This document shows, one piece after another, positions 1 through 8,906 of a DNA stretch of 64,000 nucleotides. The position numbers were made by a program, and so were the translations under genes. The notes beneath the pieces were generated by a model, which was not told where the DNA came from, ran no database searches, and saw only the letters and a list, made by a program, of their open reading frames with translations. Numbering within the stretch: the first letter of the stretch is position 1; each line of letters starts with the position of its first letter. Source of the DNA: Sorangium cellulosum (GTDB lineage: Bacteria; Myxococcota_A; Polyangia; Polyangiales; Polyangiaceae); contig NZ_CP012673.1 of NCBI RefSeq assembly GCF_002950945.1, positions 9,748,501 through 9,812,500 on the forward strand. The letters run 5' to 3'.

Positions 1-4
1 TCGT

Positions 5-47
5 GAGCGCCGCCGCACGCGGCGCTCCCGCGATCCCGGTCGGGATC
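5..47. other. Two adjacent hairpins at window edge
   Basis: A 9-bp stem (positions 5-13 with 19-27, five-base loop) is followed by a 16-bp palindrome at 32-47 (arms GATCCCG and CGGGATC, two-base spacer). They lie 55-100 bases upstream of the first gene. They could terminate a gene outside the window or be an operator. No T-tract follows, so a classical intrinsic terminator is not shown. Confidence 0.35.
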
Positions 48-102
48 ACAGGGCGGACACAACCCCTTGCCGCCTCCACTGCCGCCTGCTTAACCTGCGC
101 GC

Positions 103-879
103 GTGAACGCGAAGGCCCGGACACGGGTGCTCCTGCTCGTCGTTGCGGCGGTCGCCCTGCTCGCGGCCGGGCCCCTGGGGATCGGCGGCGGGCCCGTCGC
201 GGAGGCCAAGGAGGGCGCCCGCGGCAAGGTCAAGCAGGTCGAGTGCCGCCCGCAGAGCCCGCAGAAGTTCCTGAAGCGGCGCACCTTCGTCCGCAAAGGC
301 ATGCTCGACCCGAAGAAGCACGCCAAGGCGGTGAAATACCTCGCCGAGCACTACGGCCACGTCGAGACCGAGGAGACGCGGCGCTACAACCCCGAGAGCG
401 CCTTCTCCCAGGCCACGACGGTGCGGTTCATGGGCCTGCCGCTCTCGATCCACGAGAGGGTCGCGCCCCTGCTCACGTGCGTCGAGAAGCGGATCCGCGC
501 GACGTGCACCCGCAAGAAGCGCTACACGCCGCACGCGGTGGGCGGGTTCCGCACGGCGAACAGCTACCGCGGCGCCGAGATCTCGAACCACCTGTTCGGC
601 ATCGCGATCGACATCGACCCGGAGCGGAACCCGTGCTGCGGCTGCGTCGACCCGTGGCCGACGAGCCCGCTCTGCCAGGAGAAGAAGCGGACCGCCTACG
701 AGCGCACGTCGCTCACCCGCTGCTGGATCCAGGCGTTCGAGCGCTACGGCTTCGACTGGCTGGGGCACGACGACCTCGAGGACACGATGCACTTCGAGTT
801 CCTCGGCGACCCCGACCGCATCGACGGGAAGAAAAAGAAGACGACGACGAAGACCGCGAAGACGAAGGCGAAGACGTAG
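103..879 (+). CDS. M15-family (VanY-like) peptidase, exported
   Basis: 258 aa with a GTG start. Residues 1-30 are a basic segment plus a hydrophobic run typical of a signal peptide, so the protein probably acts in the envelope. The core carries the zinc pattern of the M15 / Peptidase_M15_4 group: SNHLFGIAIDID (His163, Asp170 or Asp172) and DTMHFEF (His230). M15 enzymes cut D-Ala-containing peptidoglycan peptides; the exact bond cannot be read from sequence. Six Cys residues lie between 125 and 207, several in a CCGC cluster, suggesting disulfides. The last 20 residues are Lys/Thr-rich and may bind anionic wall polymers. It converges on the thioesterase gene with a 9-bp gap. Family call fairly sure, substrate unknown. 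Confidence 0.82.
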   Translation: MNAKARTRVLLLVVAAVALLAAGPLGIGGGPVAEAKEGARGKVKQVECRPQSPQKFLKRRTFVRKGMLDPKKHAKAVKYLAEHYGHVETEETRRYNPESAFSQATTVRFMGLPLSIHERVAPLLTCVEKRIRATCTRKKRYTPHAVGGFRTANSYRGAEISNHLFGIAIDIDPERNPCCGCVDPWPTSPLCQEKKRTAYERTSLTRCWIQAFERYGFDWLGHDDLEDTMHFEFLGDPDRIDGKKKKTTTKTAKTKAKT

Positions 880-888
880 CGCGCGTCG

Positions 889-1380
889 TCACGCGCCGCC
901 GCGGCCGACGCCGCGCCGGGAGAGGCGGCGCGCGCGCCGCTCGGCCGCGGCCTCGGCGAGGTGGCGGTCCTCGTCCGTCTCCAGCCGGAGCGGCGGCACC
1001 GCGGTCGGCTTCAGCGACGCGTCGACCGCCACGAACGTCACGAACGCGGTGACCGTGGGCCAGACGTCGCCCGTCGCCGCGTCCTCGCCCTCGACGCACA
1101 CCAGGATCTCGAGCGACGTGCGGAAGGTGGCCGTCACCCGCGCGGTCAGGCGGACGACCTGCCCGACCTTGATCCCGCGATCGAACGAGAGGTCGTCGAT
1201 GCCGGCGGTGATCACCGTGCTCCCCGTGTGCCGCTGCGCGCAGATGGCGGCGCACAGGTCGATCCAGGCGAGCACCTGCCCGCCGAAGATCGAGCCGAGC
1301 GCGTTCGCGTGCGTCGGCAGGACGTACTCGGTCATCGTCGTGACCGACTCGGCGGCGCGCTTCTCCTTCTGGGTCTTCAC
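889..1380 (-). CDS. Acyl-CoA thioesterase, hotdog fold
   Basis: 163 aa with a GTG start. The N-terminal half has the ACOT/YciA-type hotdog pattern: NALGSIFGGQVLAWIDLCAA places the Asn and the helix Asp characteristic of the class, followed by FDRGIKVGQVVRLTARVT. Such enzymes hydrolyse acyl-CoA to free acid and CoA in the cytoplasm. The length fits a single hotdog domain plus a 35-residue Arg/Ala-rich tail that looks disordered. It lies alone, convergent with the M15 peptidase and about 80 bp downstream of the AAA-TPR gene on the same strand. The acyl chain preference cannot be predicted. Confidence 0.87.
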   Translation of the reverse strand: MKTQKEKRAAESVTTMTEYVLPTHANALGSIFGGQVLAWIDLCAAICAQRHTGSTVITAGIDDLSFDRGIKVGQVVRLTARVTATFRTSLEILVCVEGEDAATGDVWPTVTAFVTFVAVDASLKPTAVPPLRLETDEDRHLAEAAAERRARRLSRRGVGRGGA

Positions 1381-1461
1381 CCGGCAGGCCTACCACGGGC
1401 GGCCTCCCGCGCCAGAGCACGCCGGCCCGCCCCCACCTCGGCGGGCGGCCGGCGCGGGTGG

Positions 1462-4299
1462 TCAGTCCGCTCGGGCCCTGCCGGGGAGGGTGAGCGTCGG
1501 GAGCGTCGGGTCGTCGGGCGAGGGCGCGCGGCCCGGGCCCGACGCGAACGCCGACCTCGGGGGGCCCGTGGGGAGCGTGGGATCGTCCTCGAAGCGCGCC
1601 GACGAGATCTTGAGCCGCGCGAAGATGGCCTCGGCCCGCTCGTTCATCGTCACCGCCTCGCGCCGCGCCGCCATGTTCGCCACGAAGCTGCGATCGGTCG
1701 TCAGGAAGCGCGCGTAGGCCTGGAACGTGCGCGCGAGCTCGAGCTCGTTCCCCGTCTCCTCGAAGATGCTCACCGAGCGCGCGAAGTACGCGCGGGCGCT
1801 CTTCGTGTGCGCGCTGCCCCAGCCGCCCGCCGCGGTGATCTCGCCGAGCGTCCGCAGGGCGACGCCGAGGTGGACCTTGCTCCGGACCGAGGCGAACAGA
1901 TCGACCGCCCGGCTGATCGAGTCGCGCGCCTTCTCGAGATCGCCGCGCAGGAGGTACGCCTTGCCGAGCCCGCGCCGCGCCTCGGCGAGGCCGAGCCGGT
2001 CGCCGAGCTCGTCGCAGAGCTCCTCGGCCTGCTGCAGCACGCGCACCGCCTCGTCGGGATCCCCGCTCCGGTAGTGGGTCTCGCCGATGTTCGTCAGGAT
2101 CAGCGCGATGCGGTTGCGGTCGCCGACCTGCCGCGCCACGTCGAGCGCCTCCTGGAAGAGCTCCAGCGCGCGGCGGTGGTCGCGCTGATCCTGGGCGATC
2201 GTCCCGAGGCTCTTCAGGCTCATCATCACGCCGAGCAGGTCCGAGATCTCGCGCCGGATCGCGAGCGAGCGCTCGAAGATGTTGAGCGCCTGCTTGAACT
2301 CGCCCGAGTCCTGCAGGGCGAGGCCGAGGTTGTTCAGCGAGAGCGCGATCGAGCGGCGATCGCCCATCCGCTCGCGGCGGGCGAGCGCGTCGCGCAGCCA
2401 CTTCAGCGCCTCCTGGTACTCGCCCCGGAGCCAGTGCAGCTTGCCGATGTCGTCGATGGTCGACGCGATCCCCCGCTCGTCCCGCGCGCCCTCGAACAGG
2501 CGGAGCGCGGTCGTGAGGTGCTTGCCCGCCTCGTCCAGCGAGCCGCTGTCGCGGTAGAGCCGCCCGATGCGGTTGTGCGCGGCGCCGCCCTTGCGCCGGT
2601 TGTCGAGCCGGTAGGCGAGCGTCAGCATCTCGCGGAAGGCGGCGAGCGCGTCGTCGATCCGCCCGGCGAGCTGGAGGACGTCGCCGTAGTCGTGGAGGGC
2701 GTCGATGCGCCGCGCGACGTGCGCGTCGCCGAGCAGCGACAGCCCGCGCGCGTAGTGCTCCGCGGCCTTCGCGTTCGAGTAGCGGCCGCGCGCCACGTCC
2801 CCCGCGTCGAGCAGCGACAGCCCGGCCCGGACCGCGTCGCCGATGCGCTCGCGGTGCGCCGCGAGCTGCGCGAGGAACTCCTCGCTGGCGCGCACCGCGA
2901 CCTGCTGCTCCAGCCACTCGGCGATCGCGTGGTGGTAACGCCGCTGGGTCGCGGCGCTCATCCGCCGCTCGAGCACCTCGCGCTCCTTGTCGTGCACGAA
3001 CACGTACTCGTCGGAGCCCGCGAAGCTCGACTCGCTCTGCTTGCGCAGGTAGCCGCGGTCGCAGAGCGAGCGGAGCGCGGCGTTGATCCGGTCGAGATCG
3101 AGATCGCTCTGCTCCTCGCCCCACAGCTCGGGCGCCTGGCTGCCGGCCCGGCCGAGCACGAACAGCGCGCCGCTCCAGAACACCGGCCCGACCGTCGCCG
3201 CCTGCTCGAGCAGCTGCCGGCCCTCGTGGTCGAGCGCCGCGAGGCGGACGTCGACGGCGTCCTCGACCGTCATCGGCAGGCGCGCGGTCGACAGCTTCCC
3301 GAGGTGCACGCGCCAGCGCGGCTCGCCCGCGGCGCCCGGCGCGAGCTCCTCGAGCACGCCCTGGTCGTGGCAGATGCGGACCATCTGCTCGAGCAGCGCC
3401 GGGTTGCCGCCCGCGAAGGCGCACGCCGCCTCGACGAGCTCGGGCGGCACGCCGGGCTCCGCGCCGGCGCGGCCTTCGTCCTGCGCGCGGCCTTCGTCCG
3501 CGGCGCGGCCTTCGCCCTCGCCCCCGCGCGGCACGCAGGGCGCGAGCAGCGCCCGCGCGATCTCCGCCGCCTGGGCGTCGGGGAGCGGCGTGAGGTCGAT
3601 CAGGGTGTGGCGGCGCTCGCCGAGCTTGCTCCAGTCCTCCTGGCGCGTGAGCAGCTCCGGGCGGCCGGCGCAGACGAGGAGGATCGGCCCCGAGAGGTAC
3701 TCGACGAGGTAGCGCAGCAGGGCGAGCGCGTCGTCGTGGGCCGCGTGGAGGTCCTCGAAGACGAGGCACATCGGGCCCTGGGCGGCGTCGGCCTCGAGGA
3801 ACGCCTTCAGGACGGCGCGGCGGATGAGGTCGGCCTGCGCTGGGTCGTCCTGCACCGCCCGGGTGAGCGGGCTGTCGCCGAACGCGAGCCCGATGAACTG
3901 ACCGAGGAAGTAGATGACGTCCCCGACCTTGCGGTCGCCCATCACGTGCGCGACCTGCGCGCGGACCTCGGCGCGGGCGACGTCCTTGTCCGTCCCGTCC
4001 TGGAGGCCGAAGCGGGCGCGCAGGAGCCGCGTGAAGATGCCGTACGGGCCCGCCACGTCGCGCGCGCTGCCCGAGTAGACGCGCAGCGCGCCGGAGGCGC
4101 GGCGCCGCTGCTCGAGGAACTCGCGCGCGAGCCTGCTCTTGCCGATGCCCGGGGGGCCGACGAGCGTCACGGTCCGGGCGGCGCGATCCCGCTCGACCGC
4201 ATCGAGCGCGCGGGCCAGCGCCGAGAGCTCGGCCTCGCGCCCGATCAGCGGTGCGCGGGCGGGCGGCGCCGCGCCAATTGCACTGTCCTCTCGGCTCAT
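1462..4299 (-). CDS. AAA ATPase (AAA_16-like) with TPR array
   Basis: About 945 aa. I place the start at ATG 4299 because a GGAGG lies eight bases upstream; an in-frame GTG at 4314 is the alternative. Residues ~15-300 form an AAA_16/NACHT-like module that begins PLIGREAELSALARAL, with Walker A LVGPPGIGKS near residue 50 and a Walker B-like MCLVFEDLHAA near 195. Residues ~490-890 are tandem TPRs with repeated motifs such as ALSLNNLGLALQDSG and ALILTNIGETHYRSG. There is no output HTH, so this is a STAND-like scaffold rather than a MalT-type activator. The last ~50 residues are Pro-rich. It is divergent, with a gap of ~50-100 bp, from the EAD-like protein gene. The partner is unknown. Confidence 0.85.
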   Translation of the reverse strand: MSREDSAIGAAPPARAPLIGREAELSALARALDAVERDRAARTVTLVGPPGIGKSRLAREFLEQRRRASGALRVYSGSARDVAGPYGIFTRLLRARFGLQDGTDKDVARAEVRAQVAHVMGDRKVGDVIYFLGQFIGLAFGDSPLTRAVQDDPAQADLIRRAVLKAFLEADAAQGPMCLVFEDLHAAHDDALALLRYLVEYLSGPILLVCAGRPELLTRQEDWSKLGERRHTLIDLTPLPDAQAAEIARALLAPCVPRGGEGEGRAADEGRAQDEGRAGAEPGVPPELVEAACAFAGGNPALLEQMVRICHDQGVLEELAPGAAGEPRWRVHLGKLSTARLPMTVEDAVDVRLAALDHEGRQLLEQAATVGPVFWSGALFVLGRAGSQAPELWGEEQSDLDLDRINAALRSLCDRGYLRKQSESSFAGSDEYVFVHDKEREVLERRMSAATQRRYHHAIAEWLEQQVAVRASEEFLAQLAAHRERIGDAVRAGLSLLDAGDVARGRYSNAKAAEHYARGLSLLGDAHVARRIDALHDYGDVLQLAGRIDDALAAFREMLTLAYRLDNRRKGGAAHNRIGRLYRDSGSLDEAGKHLTTALRLFEGARDERGIASTIDDIGKLHWLRGEYQEALKWLRDALARRERMGDRRSIALSLNNLGLALQDSGEFKQALNIFERSLAIRREISDLLGVMMSLKSLGTIAQDQRDHRRALELFQEALDVARQVGDRNRIALILTNIGETHYRSGDPDEAVRVLQQAEELCDELGDRLGLAEARRGLGKAYLLRGDLEKARDSISRAVDLFASVRSKVHLGVALRTLGEITAAGGWGSAHTKSARAYFARSVSIFEETGNELELARTFQAYARFLTTDRSFVANMAARREAVTMNERAEAIFARLKISSARFEDDPTLPTGPPRSAFASGPGRAPSPDDPTLPTLTLPGRARAD

Positions 4300-4348
4300 C
4301 TGCCTGGCCTCCACGCCTCCACATCCCCGGCTGCCGCAGCGCGGGACG

Positions 4349-5515
4349 ATGTCTGGAGCCTATACCAGGTTCGGCTTCGGTGGCGTGTGCGGTAAGCTCC
4401 ATCCGGTGGAGGACGAGGTGACGGGGACGCCATTTAGCGCGGCGAGCGCGGCGAGCGCGGCGAGCACGGCGCGCGATGCCGCCGAGATCCGCGGGCGCAT
4501 CGCGGCCTGCTTCAGCCTGATCGAGCTGCGCCGGTTCTCCGACGAGCTCGGCGTGACGGGCATCTCCTGGGATCGGGGCATCAAGGAGGCGGCGCACGAG
4601 CTCGTGCGCCGCTTCGAGCAGCGGGGCGAGCTCTGGTCTCTCGTCGCACACCTGCGCGACGCCAGGCCGCTCGTCGAGTGGCCCGACCTGCGCACGGTGC
4701 CGCCGCCCTCCTCGATCGCCCACACCGCCGCAGACATCCCGCGGCCGGCGCCGCTGCCGAAGCTCACGCCGATCCCGGTGCCGATCCCCACCGAGGCCCC
4801 GACGCTCGCGCCGCCGATCCCGCCGACGACACGCACGCCCGTCACGCCCGCGTCGCCGTTCGCGGCGGCGCCCCTGGTGGGGGCCGGTGCGCGCGCGGCG
4901 TCGACCGGGCGCGCGGCCGCCGCGGCGCGCGCGCCGACGTCGGCCGCGCGCCGCATCGATCCGCGGGTGCTGCTTGCGGCGCTGGGGCTCGTCGTGGCGA
5001 GCCTGGTCGTCGCCTTTCTGATGGGCAGGGCGTCGAGCGACCCGGCCGAGGCCGCGGCGCCGTCGAGCGAGGCGCCGCCGGCGCCCCAGCTCCGGCCGGA
5101 GGGCCTGGCGACACGCGCGGCGGCCGCCGTCGATCGGCGGGTCGAGGCCGTGGCGCGGGTGTGCGAGATCCCGCCCGGCCCCGCGGACGACGTGATGCGC
5201 CGCGCCTTCGAGCGCTGCGGGCCGGCGCTCCCTCCTTCGCCGCAGCGGCCCGCCGGGGCCGGGGCGCGCGGCGCGGAGGCGGCCCCGGCCGAGCAGGCGA
5301 CGCGGCCTCCGCCGCCGTCCTCGGCCGCGGCGCCGCGCGCGCCCGAGGCCGGCGGCAAGGCGGGCTGTGTGGGCGCGTGCGAGCGGCGACACCGGGCGTG
5401 CAAGGCGACCCAGTGCGGCCGCGAGCCCACGCAGAGCAGCCAGTACCAGCGCTATCAGAGCTGCCTGTCGGACTGCCTGGAGCAGGCGTCGAAGTGCCGC
5501 CTCGGGTGCCTCTGA
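4349..5515 (+). CDS. EAD-like domain, single-pass membrane, Cys-rich tail
   Basis: About 388 aa from ATG 4349; GTG codons at 4406 and 4418 are alternative starts that keep all domains. Residues ~46-112 are a compact helical segment (FSLIELRRFSDELGV, then AAHELVRRFEQRGELWSLV) that resembles the effector-associated domains (EAD1 type) of bacterial conflict and signalling proteins. A Pro/Ala/Thr-rich linker follows, then one transmembrane helix at ~206-226 after RRIDPR, a second low-complexity region, and a tail with nine Cys in its last 50 residues. The likely topology is EAD in the cytoplasm and the Cys-rich tail in the periplasm. It is divergent from the AAA-TPR gene, with which it may work. 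The EAD call is by eye. Confidence 0.7.
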   Translation: MSGAYTRFGFGGVCGKLHPVEDEVTGTPFSAASAASAASTARDAAEIRGRIAACFSLIELRRFSDELGVTGISWDRGIKEAAHELVRRFEQRGELWSLVAHLRDARPLVEWPDLRTVPPPSSIAHTAADIPRPAPLPKLTPIPVPIPTEAPTLAPPIPPTTRTPVTPASPFAAAPLVGAGARAASTGRAAAAARAPTSAARRIDPRVLLAALGLVVASLVVAFLMGRASSDPAEAAAPSSEAPPAPQLRPEGLATRAAAAVDRRVEAVARVCEIPPGPADDVMRRAFERCGPALPPSPQRPAGAGARGAEAAPAEQATRPPPPSSAAAPRAPEAGGKAGCVGACERRHRACKATQCGREPTQSSQYQRYQSCLSDCLEQASKCRLGCL

Positions 5516-5530
5516 GCGTGGGCGCGTGGA

Positions 5531-6163
5531 CTACAGCGGCGGCCGGCTGCGCCGCATCACGCTGACCGTGGCGGTCGGCTGGTGCTCGGGGCAGCCGGTG
5601 CGGCCAGCGCGGCTCGGATCGAAGTCGATGCGAAGGCAGGTCTTGCAGACGCAGAGGTAGGCGTCGTGGAACTCACGAAAGTTCAGGATATCCGCGGCGA
5701 GCAGGCTGAGCACGATGTCGCTCAGCGGATCCTCCACGCGTGGACTCGGCTCCCAGACGCCGGGATCTCCGGCGCAGCGCACGCGCCCTCCGGCGATGGC
5801 GGCGGAGAGGAAGCGGTCGTCCGAGGCCGGCGGCATGAAGGCCCGGAGCGAGGTGAGCACGCGGAGCCGCGCCGCGTCGACGAGCTCCCCGAGCTCGGCC
5901 TCGTCCGCGCCGGGCGAAGCGGAAGGGTCGAGCGCCACCGGCTGGGAGAAGCCTTCGGTCACGTGGGTGGGCCGCGGCATCCGGCCGGTCGCCACGAGGT
6001 GCTTGTCGAACCAGGCCGCGAGCGCCGGCGTGCTGCGCGGCGGCTTGTCGATGAACGTCAGCGCCGCGAGGAGCGCGCGCCGGTCGTGGTCGCTGGCTAC
6101 GAGGGAGGGAGTGGACGGGAGCGTGGGAACCGAGGTGTGCGAATCTGCTTGCCGCATGAGCAC
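5531..6163 (-). CDS. Unknown protein with C-terminal Cys cluster
   Basis: 210 aa, not recognised. It begins MLMRQADSH; Met3 is an alternative start. The middle is mixed helix with a DKPPRSTPALAAWFDKHLV segment. Near the C-terminus the pattern C-x-C-x2-C, then 11 residues, then C-x2-H (CVCKTCL and GCPEH) could hold one metal ion, probably zinc. No signal peptide or membrane helix. It follows the MepA gene on the same strand after 160 bp and converges on the EAD-like gene with a 15-bp gap. The codon pattern matches the neighbours, so I take it as a real gene. Confidence 0.7.
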   Translation of the reverse strand: MLMRQADSHTSVPTLPSTPSLVASDHDRRALLAALTFIDKPPRSTPALAAWFDKHLVATGRMPRPTHVTEGFSQPVALDPSASPGADEAELGELVDAARLRVLTSLRAFMPPASDDRFLSAAIAGGRVRCAGDPGVWEPSPRVEDPLSDIVLSLLAADILNFREFHDAYLCVCKTCLRIDFDPSRAGRTGCPEHQPTATVSVMRRSRPPL

Positions 6164-6323
6164 CCCCTATCCGTCCCAGTCTGCATGAGGTCTTCTGCCC
6201 GGGTCCAGACGTCAAAATACGTGGATGCCAGATTACGGGACTTCCTGTAACGCCTGGCGTCACCGTCCTGATTGTCCGGCGATACGCCGGGGCGCTGCGC
6301 CGGCTTGCGCGAGCGTCAGAGCG

Positions 6324-7706
6324 TCAGTCCGTGATCTTGAGCGCGCCGCTGTCGTCGAGGGCGCCGCTCGTGTCGGCGCCGTCCGAGTCCGCCTCGAGCT
6401 CCTCCTGGGACGCGGAGGGCCGGAGGAACGACAGGTCGAGGCCGCCCATGGGCTGCTGCGCGGCCGCGCGCGCGGCCGCGAGGGGGATCGCGCCGCCGGC
6501 GCCCGCGCGGAGATCGCGGCGGCCTGGGCCCGGCTCGCGGCGGTCTGCGCTCGGATCGCGGCGGTCTGCGCTCGGATCGCGGCGCTCCACGGGCGCCTCG
6601 CGGCGCCCCTCGCCGTCGCGGCGTGGGTCCGCGGGGCGCGCGCCCTCTCGCTTCGCGGGGCCCTGCCGGGTCGAGCCGGCCTCGCGCGGCCGCTCCGGCG
6701 CGGCGGCGGCGGGCGACTTCCCGGGGATCGCGGCGGGCGTCCGGAGCGCCTTCGGCGACCGGACCGCCCTCGCGAGCCGCGCGCGGGTGCGGAACGAGGG
6801 CGCGTTCTTCGCGAGCTCGATGCAGCTGCCGCGCTTGGCGCGGGGGCAGGAGATGCGCACGTGCATGTGGTCGTCGTGCGGCTCCGCGCCGGTCGGCTGC
6901 ATCATCGCGAGCTGCGCGCGCACGAGCAGCGTGCGCGAGACGCCGATCCGCTTCGCGTGGGCGATCAGCGCGGAGCGCAGCGGATCGGCGATGAAGATGT
7001 GGCTCACGTGGGCGCGGGGATCCGTGAGCAGGTGCTGCACGAGCAGCCAGTTGCGCGGAACGTCGAACCGCGCCCCGGGCACGGTGGTCGAGGCGAGCCG
7101 GGCGTTGAACCGGAGGAAGGTGCGCGCGTGGACCTGCTTGCCGCGCGCGTCGAGGGCGTAGAAGCCGAGGTCGACGTCGCGCCCGCTCTCGTGGGAGTTG
7201 TGGCGATGGACCTCGCCGCCGCGCTGGCGCGACAGGTCGCCGACCTCGAGCACGGCGCCCGGGTAGCGCCGGGCCACGCCGCGCGCCGCGCGCTCGATCA
7301 TGCCGACGAGCGCCGGCAGCCCCCAGCGGACGTCGGCGTGCGCGTAAGCGGGCACGACGCGGAGGTCCTTGCGGGAGGTGTCGAGCCGCACGCCGCCCTC
7401 GAGGCGCCCCTCGTTCGGGTGGCCGACCGACGAGGCGGGCGTCCGGGGCGCCGCCTTGGCCGCCGCGGGCTCGCGCGACCTCGGGCCGGCGCCGGCGCGG
7501 GGGCGGTGGGCCTTCTCCGGCGCGGCCGTGAGGTGGGCGCGCGGCGCGGCGGCGCGCCCGTGAGCGGCCGCGCCGCCGGGTGCGCCGGCGCGCGCGCCCG
7601 CGGCGCGGGCCGGCGCGGCGGGCGCGTCCGGCGCGGCGGCGGCCGTCCGGAGGTCGGAGATCGAGAGCGCCAGGATCGCGAGCAGCAGGGGAAGCGGTCG
7701 GGGCAC
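6324..7706 (-). CDS. Penicillin-insensitive murein endopeptidase-like (MepA, M74)
   Basis: 460 aa with a GTG start. Residues 1-25 form a signal peptide with a hydrophobic core ending in Ala-Ala-Ala. After a Pro/Ala-rich spacer the catalytic region shows the MepA/LAS metallopeptidase motifs: HRHNSHESGRDVDLGFY (zinc His and Asp) and PHDDHMHVRIS (third ligand and catalytic His). MepA cuts DD and LD cross-links of peptidoglycan in the periplasm and is not inhibited by beta-lactams. The enzyme is longer than E. coli MepA (~270 aa) because of a disordered C-terminal extension that contains short RRDPSAD repeats. It is divergent from the dehydrogenase gene, 89 bp away. With the M15 protein it makes two wall peptidases in the first 8 kb. 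Confidence 0.87.
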   Translation of the reverse strand: MPRPLPLLLAILALSISDLRTAAAAPDAPAAPARAAGARAGAPGGAAAHGRAAAPRAHLTAAPEKAHRPRAGAGPRSREPAAAKAAPRTPASSVGHPNEGRLEGGVRLDTSRKDLRVVPAYAHADVRWGLPALVGMIERAARGVARRYPGAVLEVGDLSRQRGGEVHRHNSHESGRDVDLGFYALDARGKQVHARTFLRFNARLASTTVPGARFDVPRNWLLVQHLLTDPRAHVSHIFIADPLRSALIAHAKRIGVSRTLLVRAQLAMMQPTGAEPHDDHMHVRISCPRAKRGSCIELAKNAPSFRTRARLARAVRSPKALRTPAAIPGKSPAAAAPERPREAGSTRQGPAKREGARPADPRRDGEGRREAPVERRDPSADRRDPSADRREPGPGRRDLRAGAGGAIPLAAARAAAQQPMGGLDLSFLRPSASQEELEADSDGADTSGALDDSGALKITD

Positions 7707-7795
7707 ACCGGTGCGTTACGGAATTTGGTCGGGGAGGGCCAAGAAGGCGGTGCACCCGCCGCGCGCCGGCTACCTTGCGGGCGAGAGGACCCCCC

Positions 7796-8797
7796 ATGAA
7801 GATCGCCGTCTTCGACACGCACGGATACGACCGGCAGGCCCTCGAGGAGGCCAACCGCGGCCACGGCCACGAGCTCGCCTTCTTCGAGCCGCGCCTCGTC
7901 CGCGAGACGGCCTCGCTCGCCGCCGGCTTCGACGCCGTCTGCTCCTTCGTGAACGACCAGCTCGACGAGGGCACGCTCGAGCTGCTGCGCCGCGGCGGCG
8001 TGCGCCTCGTGGCGCTCCGCTCGGCCGGCTTCAGCCACGTCGATCTCGCGGCCGCCGCGCGCCTCGGCGTGCCGGTGGTCCGCGTGCCCTCGTACTCGCC
8101 GCACGCGGTCGCCGAGCACGCGGCCGCGCTCGTCCTCGCGCTGAACCGCAAGATCCACCGCGCCCACGCGCGCGTCCGCGAGGGCAACTTCTCGCTCGAC
8201 GGCCTCGTCGGCTTCGACCTGGTCGGCAAGACCGTCGGCCTCGTCGGCACCGGGCAGATCGGCGCCGCCGCCGCGCGCATCTTCCGCGGCTTCGGCTGCA
8301 CCGTGCTCGCGTTCGACGCGCGCCCCGACGCGGCCCTCGCGGCCGACGTCGGCCTCCGCTACGTCGCGCTCGACGAGCTCTACCGCGACGCCGACATCGT
8401 GTCGCTCCACGTCCCCCTCTCGCCGGGGACGCGCCACATCATCGACGCCGCCGCGCTCGCGAAGATGAAGCGCGGGGTGATGCTCATCAACACCGGCCGC
8501 GGCCCGCTCATCGACAGCAAGGCGCTGATCGCCGCGCTCAAGACCGGGCAGGTCGGCGCGGCGGGCCTGGACGTCTACGAGGGCGAGCAGGGCATCTTCT
8601 TCCACGACCTCTCGAACCAGGTCCTCAAGGACGACGTCCTCGCCCGGCTGCTCACCTTCCCGAACGTCCTCATCACCGCGCACCAGGCGTTCCTCACGCG
8701 GGAGGCGCTCGCCGCGATCGCCGAGACCACGCTGGCGAGCGTCACCGCCTTCGAGCGCGGCGAGCCGCTCCAGAACGAGGTCCGCGCGCCCGCGTGA
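7796..8797 (+). CDS. D-2-hydroxyacid (D-lactate type) dehydrogenase
   Basis: 333 aa from ATG 7796, which follows a GCGAGAGGA ribosome site. It is a full-length D-isomer-specific 2-hydroxyacid dehydrogenase: NAD-binding motif VGLVGTGQIGAAAARIF, the VMLINTGRGPLID strand, GAAGLDVYEGE carrying the conserved acid, and the catalytic His in ITAHQAFLT. The HQAFLT variant is typical of fermentative D-lactate dehydrogenases (LdhA type), which reduce pyruvate with NADH. It stands alone, 109 bp before scoA, with a possible 12-bp-arm hairpin over its stop codon. The subfamily is likely but not proven from sequence. Confidence 0.88.
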   Translation: MKIAVFDTHGYDRQALEEANRGHGHELAFFEPRLVRETASLAAGFDAVCSFVNDQLDEGTLELLRRGGVRLVALRSAGFSHVDLAAAARLGVPVVRVPSYSPHAVAEHAAALVLALNRKIHRAHARVREGNFSLDGLVGFDLVGKTVGLVGTGQIGAAAARIFRGFGCTVLAFDARPDAALAADVGLRYVALDELYRDADIVSLHVPLSPGTRHIIDAAALAKMKRGVMLINTGRGPLIDSKALIAALKTGQVGAAGLDVYEGEQGIFFHDLSNQVLKDDVLARLLTFPNVLITAHQAFLTREALAAIAETTLASVTAFERGEPLQNEVRAPA

Positions 8798-8851
8798 CGC
8801 GGCGCCCCGCCGGCGACGCGCGGGCGAGCCCTACCGCGTCGCGTCACGCGG
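8790..8851. terminator. Possible hairpin terminator after dehydrogenase
   Basis: A perfect 12-bp inverted repeat (8790-8801 and 8840-8851) flanks a 38-base loop and overlaps the dehydrogenase stop codon. There is no T-run, and the loop is long, so its role as a terminator is only a guess. Confidence 0.25.
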
Positions 8852-8906
8852 CGGCGGCAGCGGAGGCTTTTGCCTCGGGGCCAGTTGGGCTACCTCTCGT
8901 GCGGCC

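Noticed and set aside
713..5392. A 1559-codon open frame on the minus strand
   Set aside because: It overlaps the thioesterase, AAA-TPR and EAD-like genes in other frames and is low-complexity Arg/Ala/Gly with no motif.
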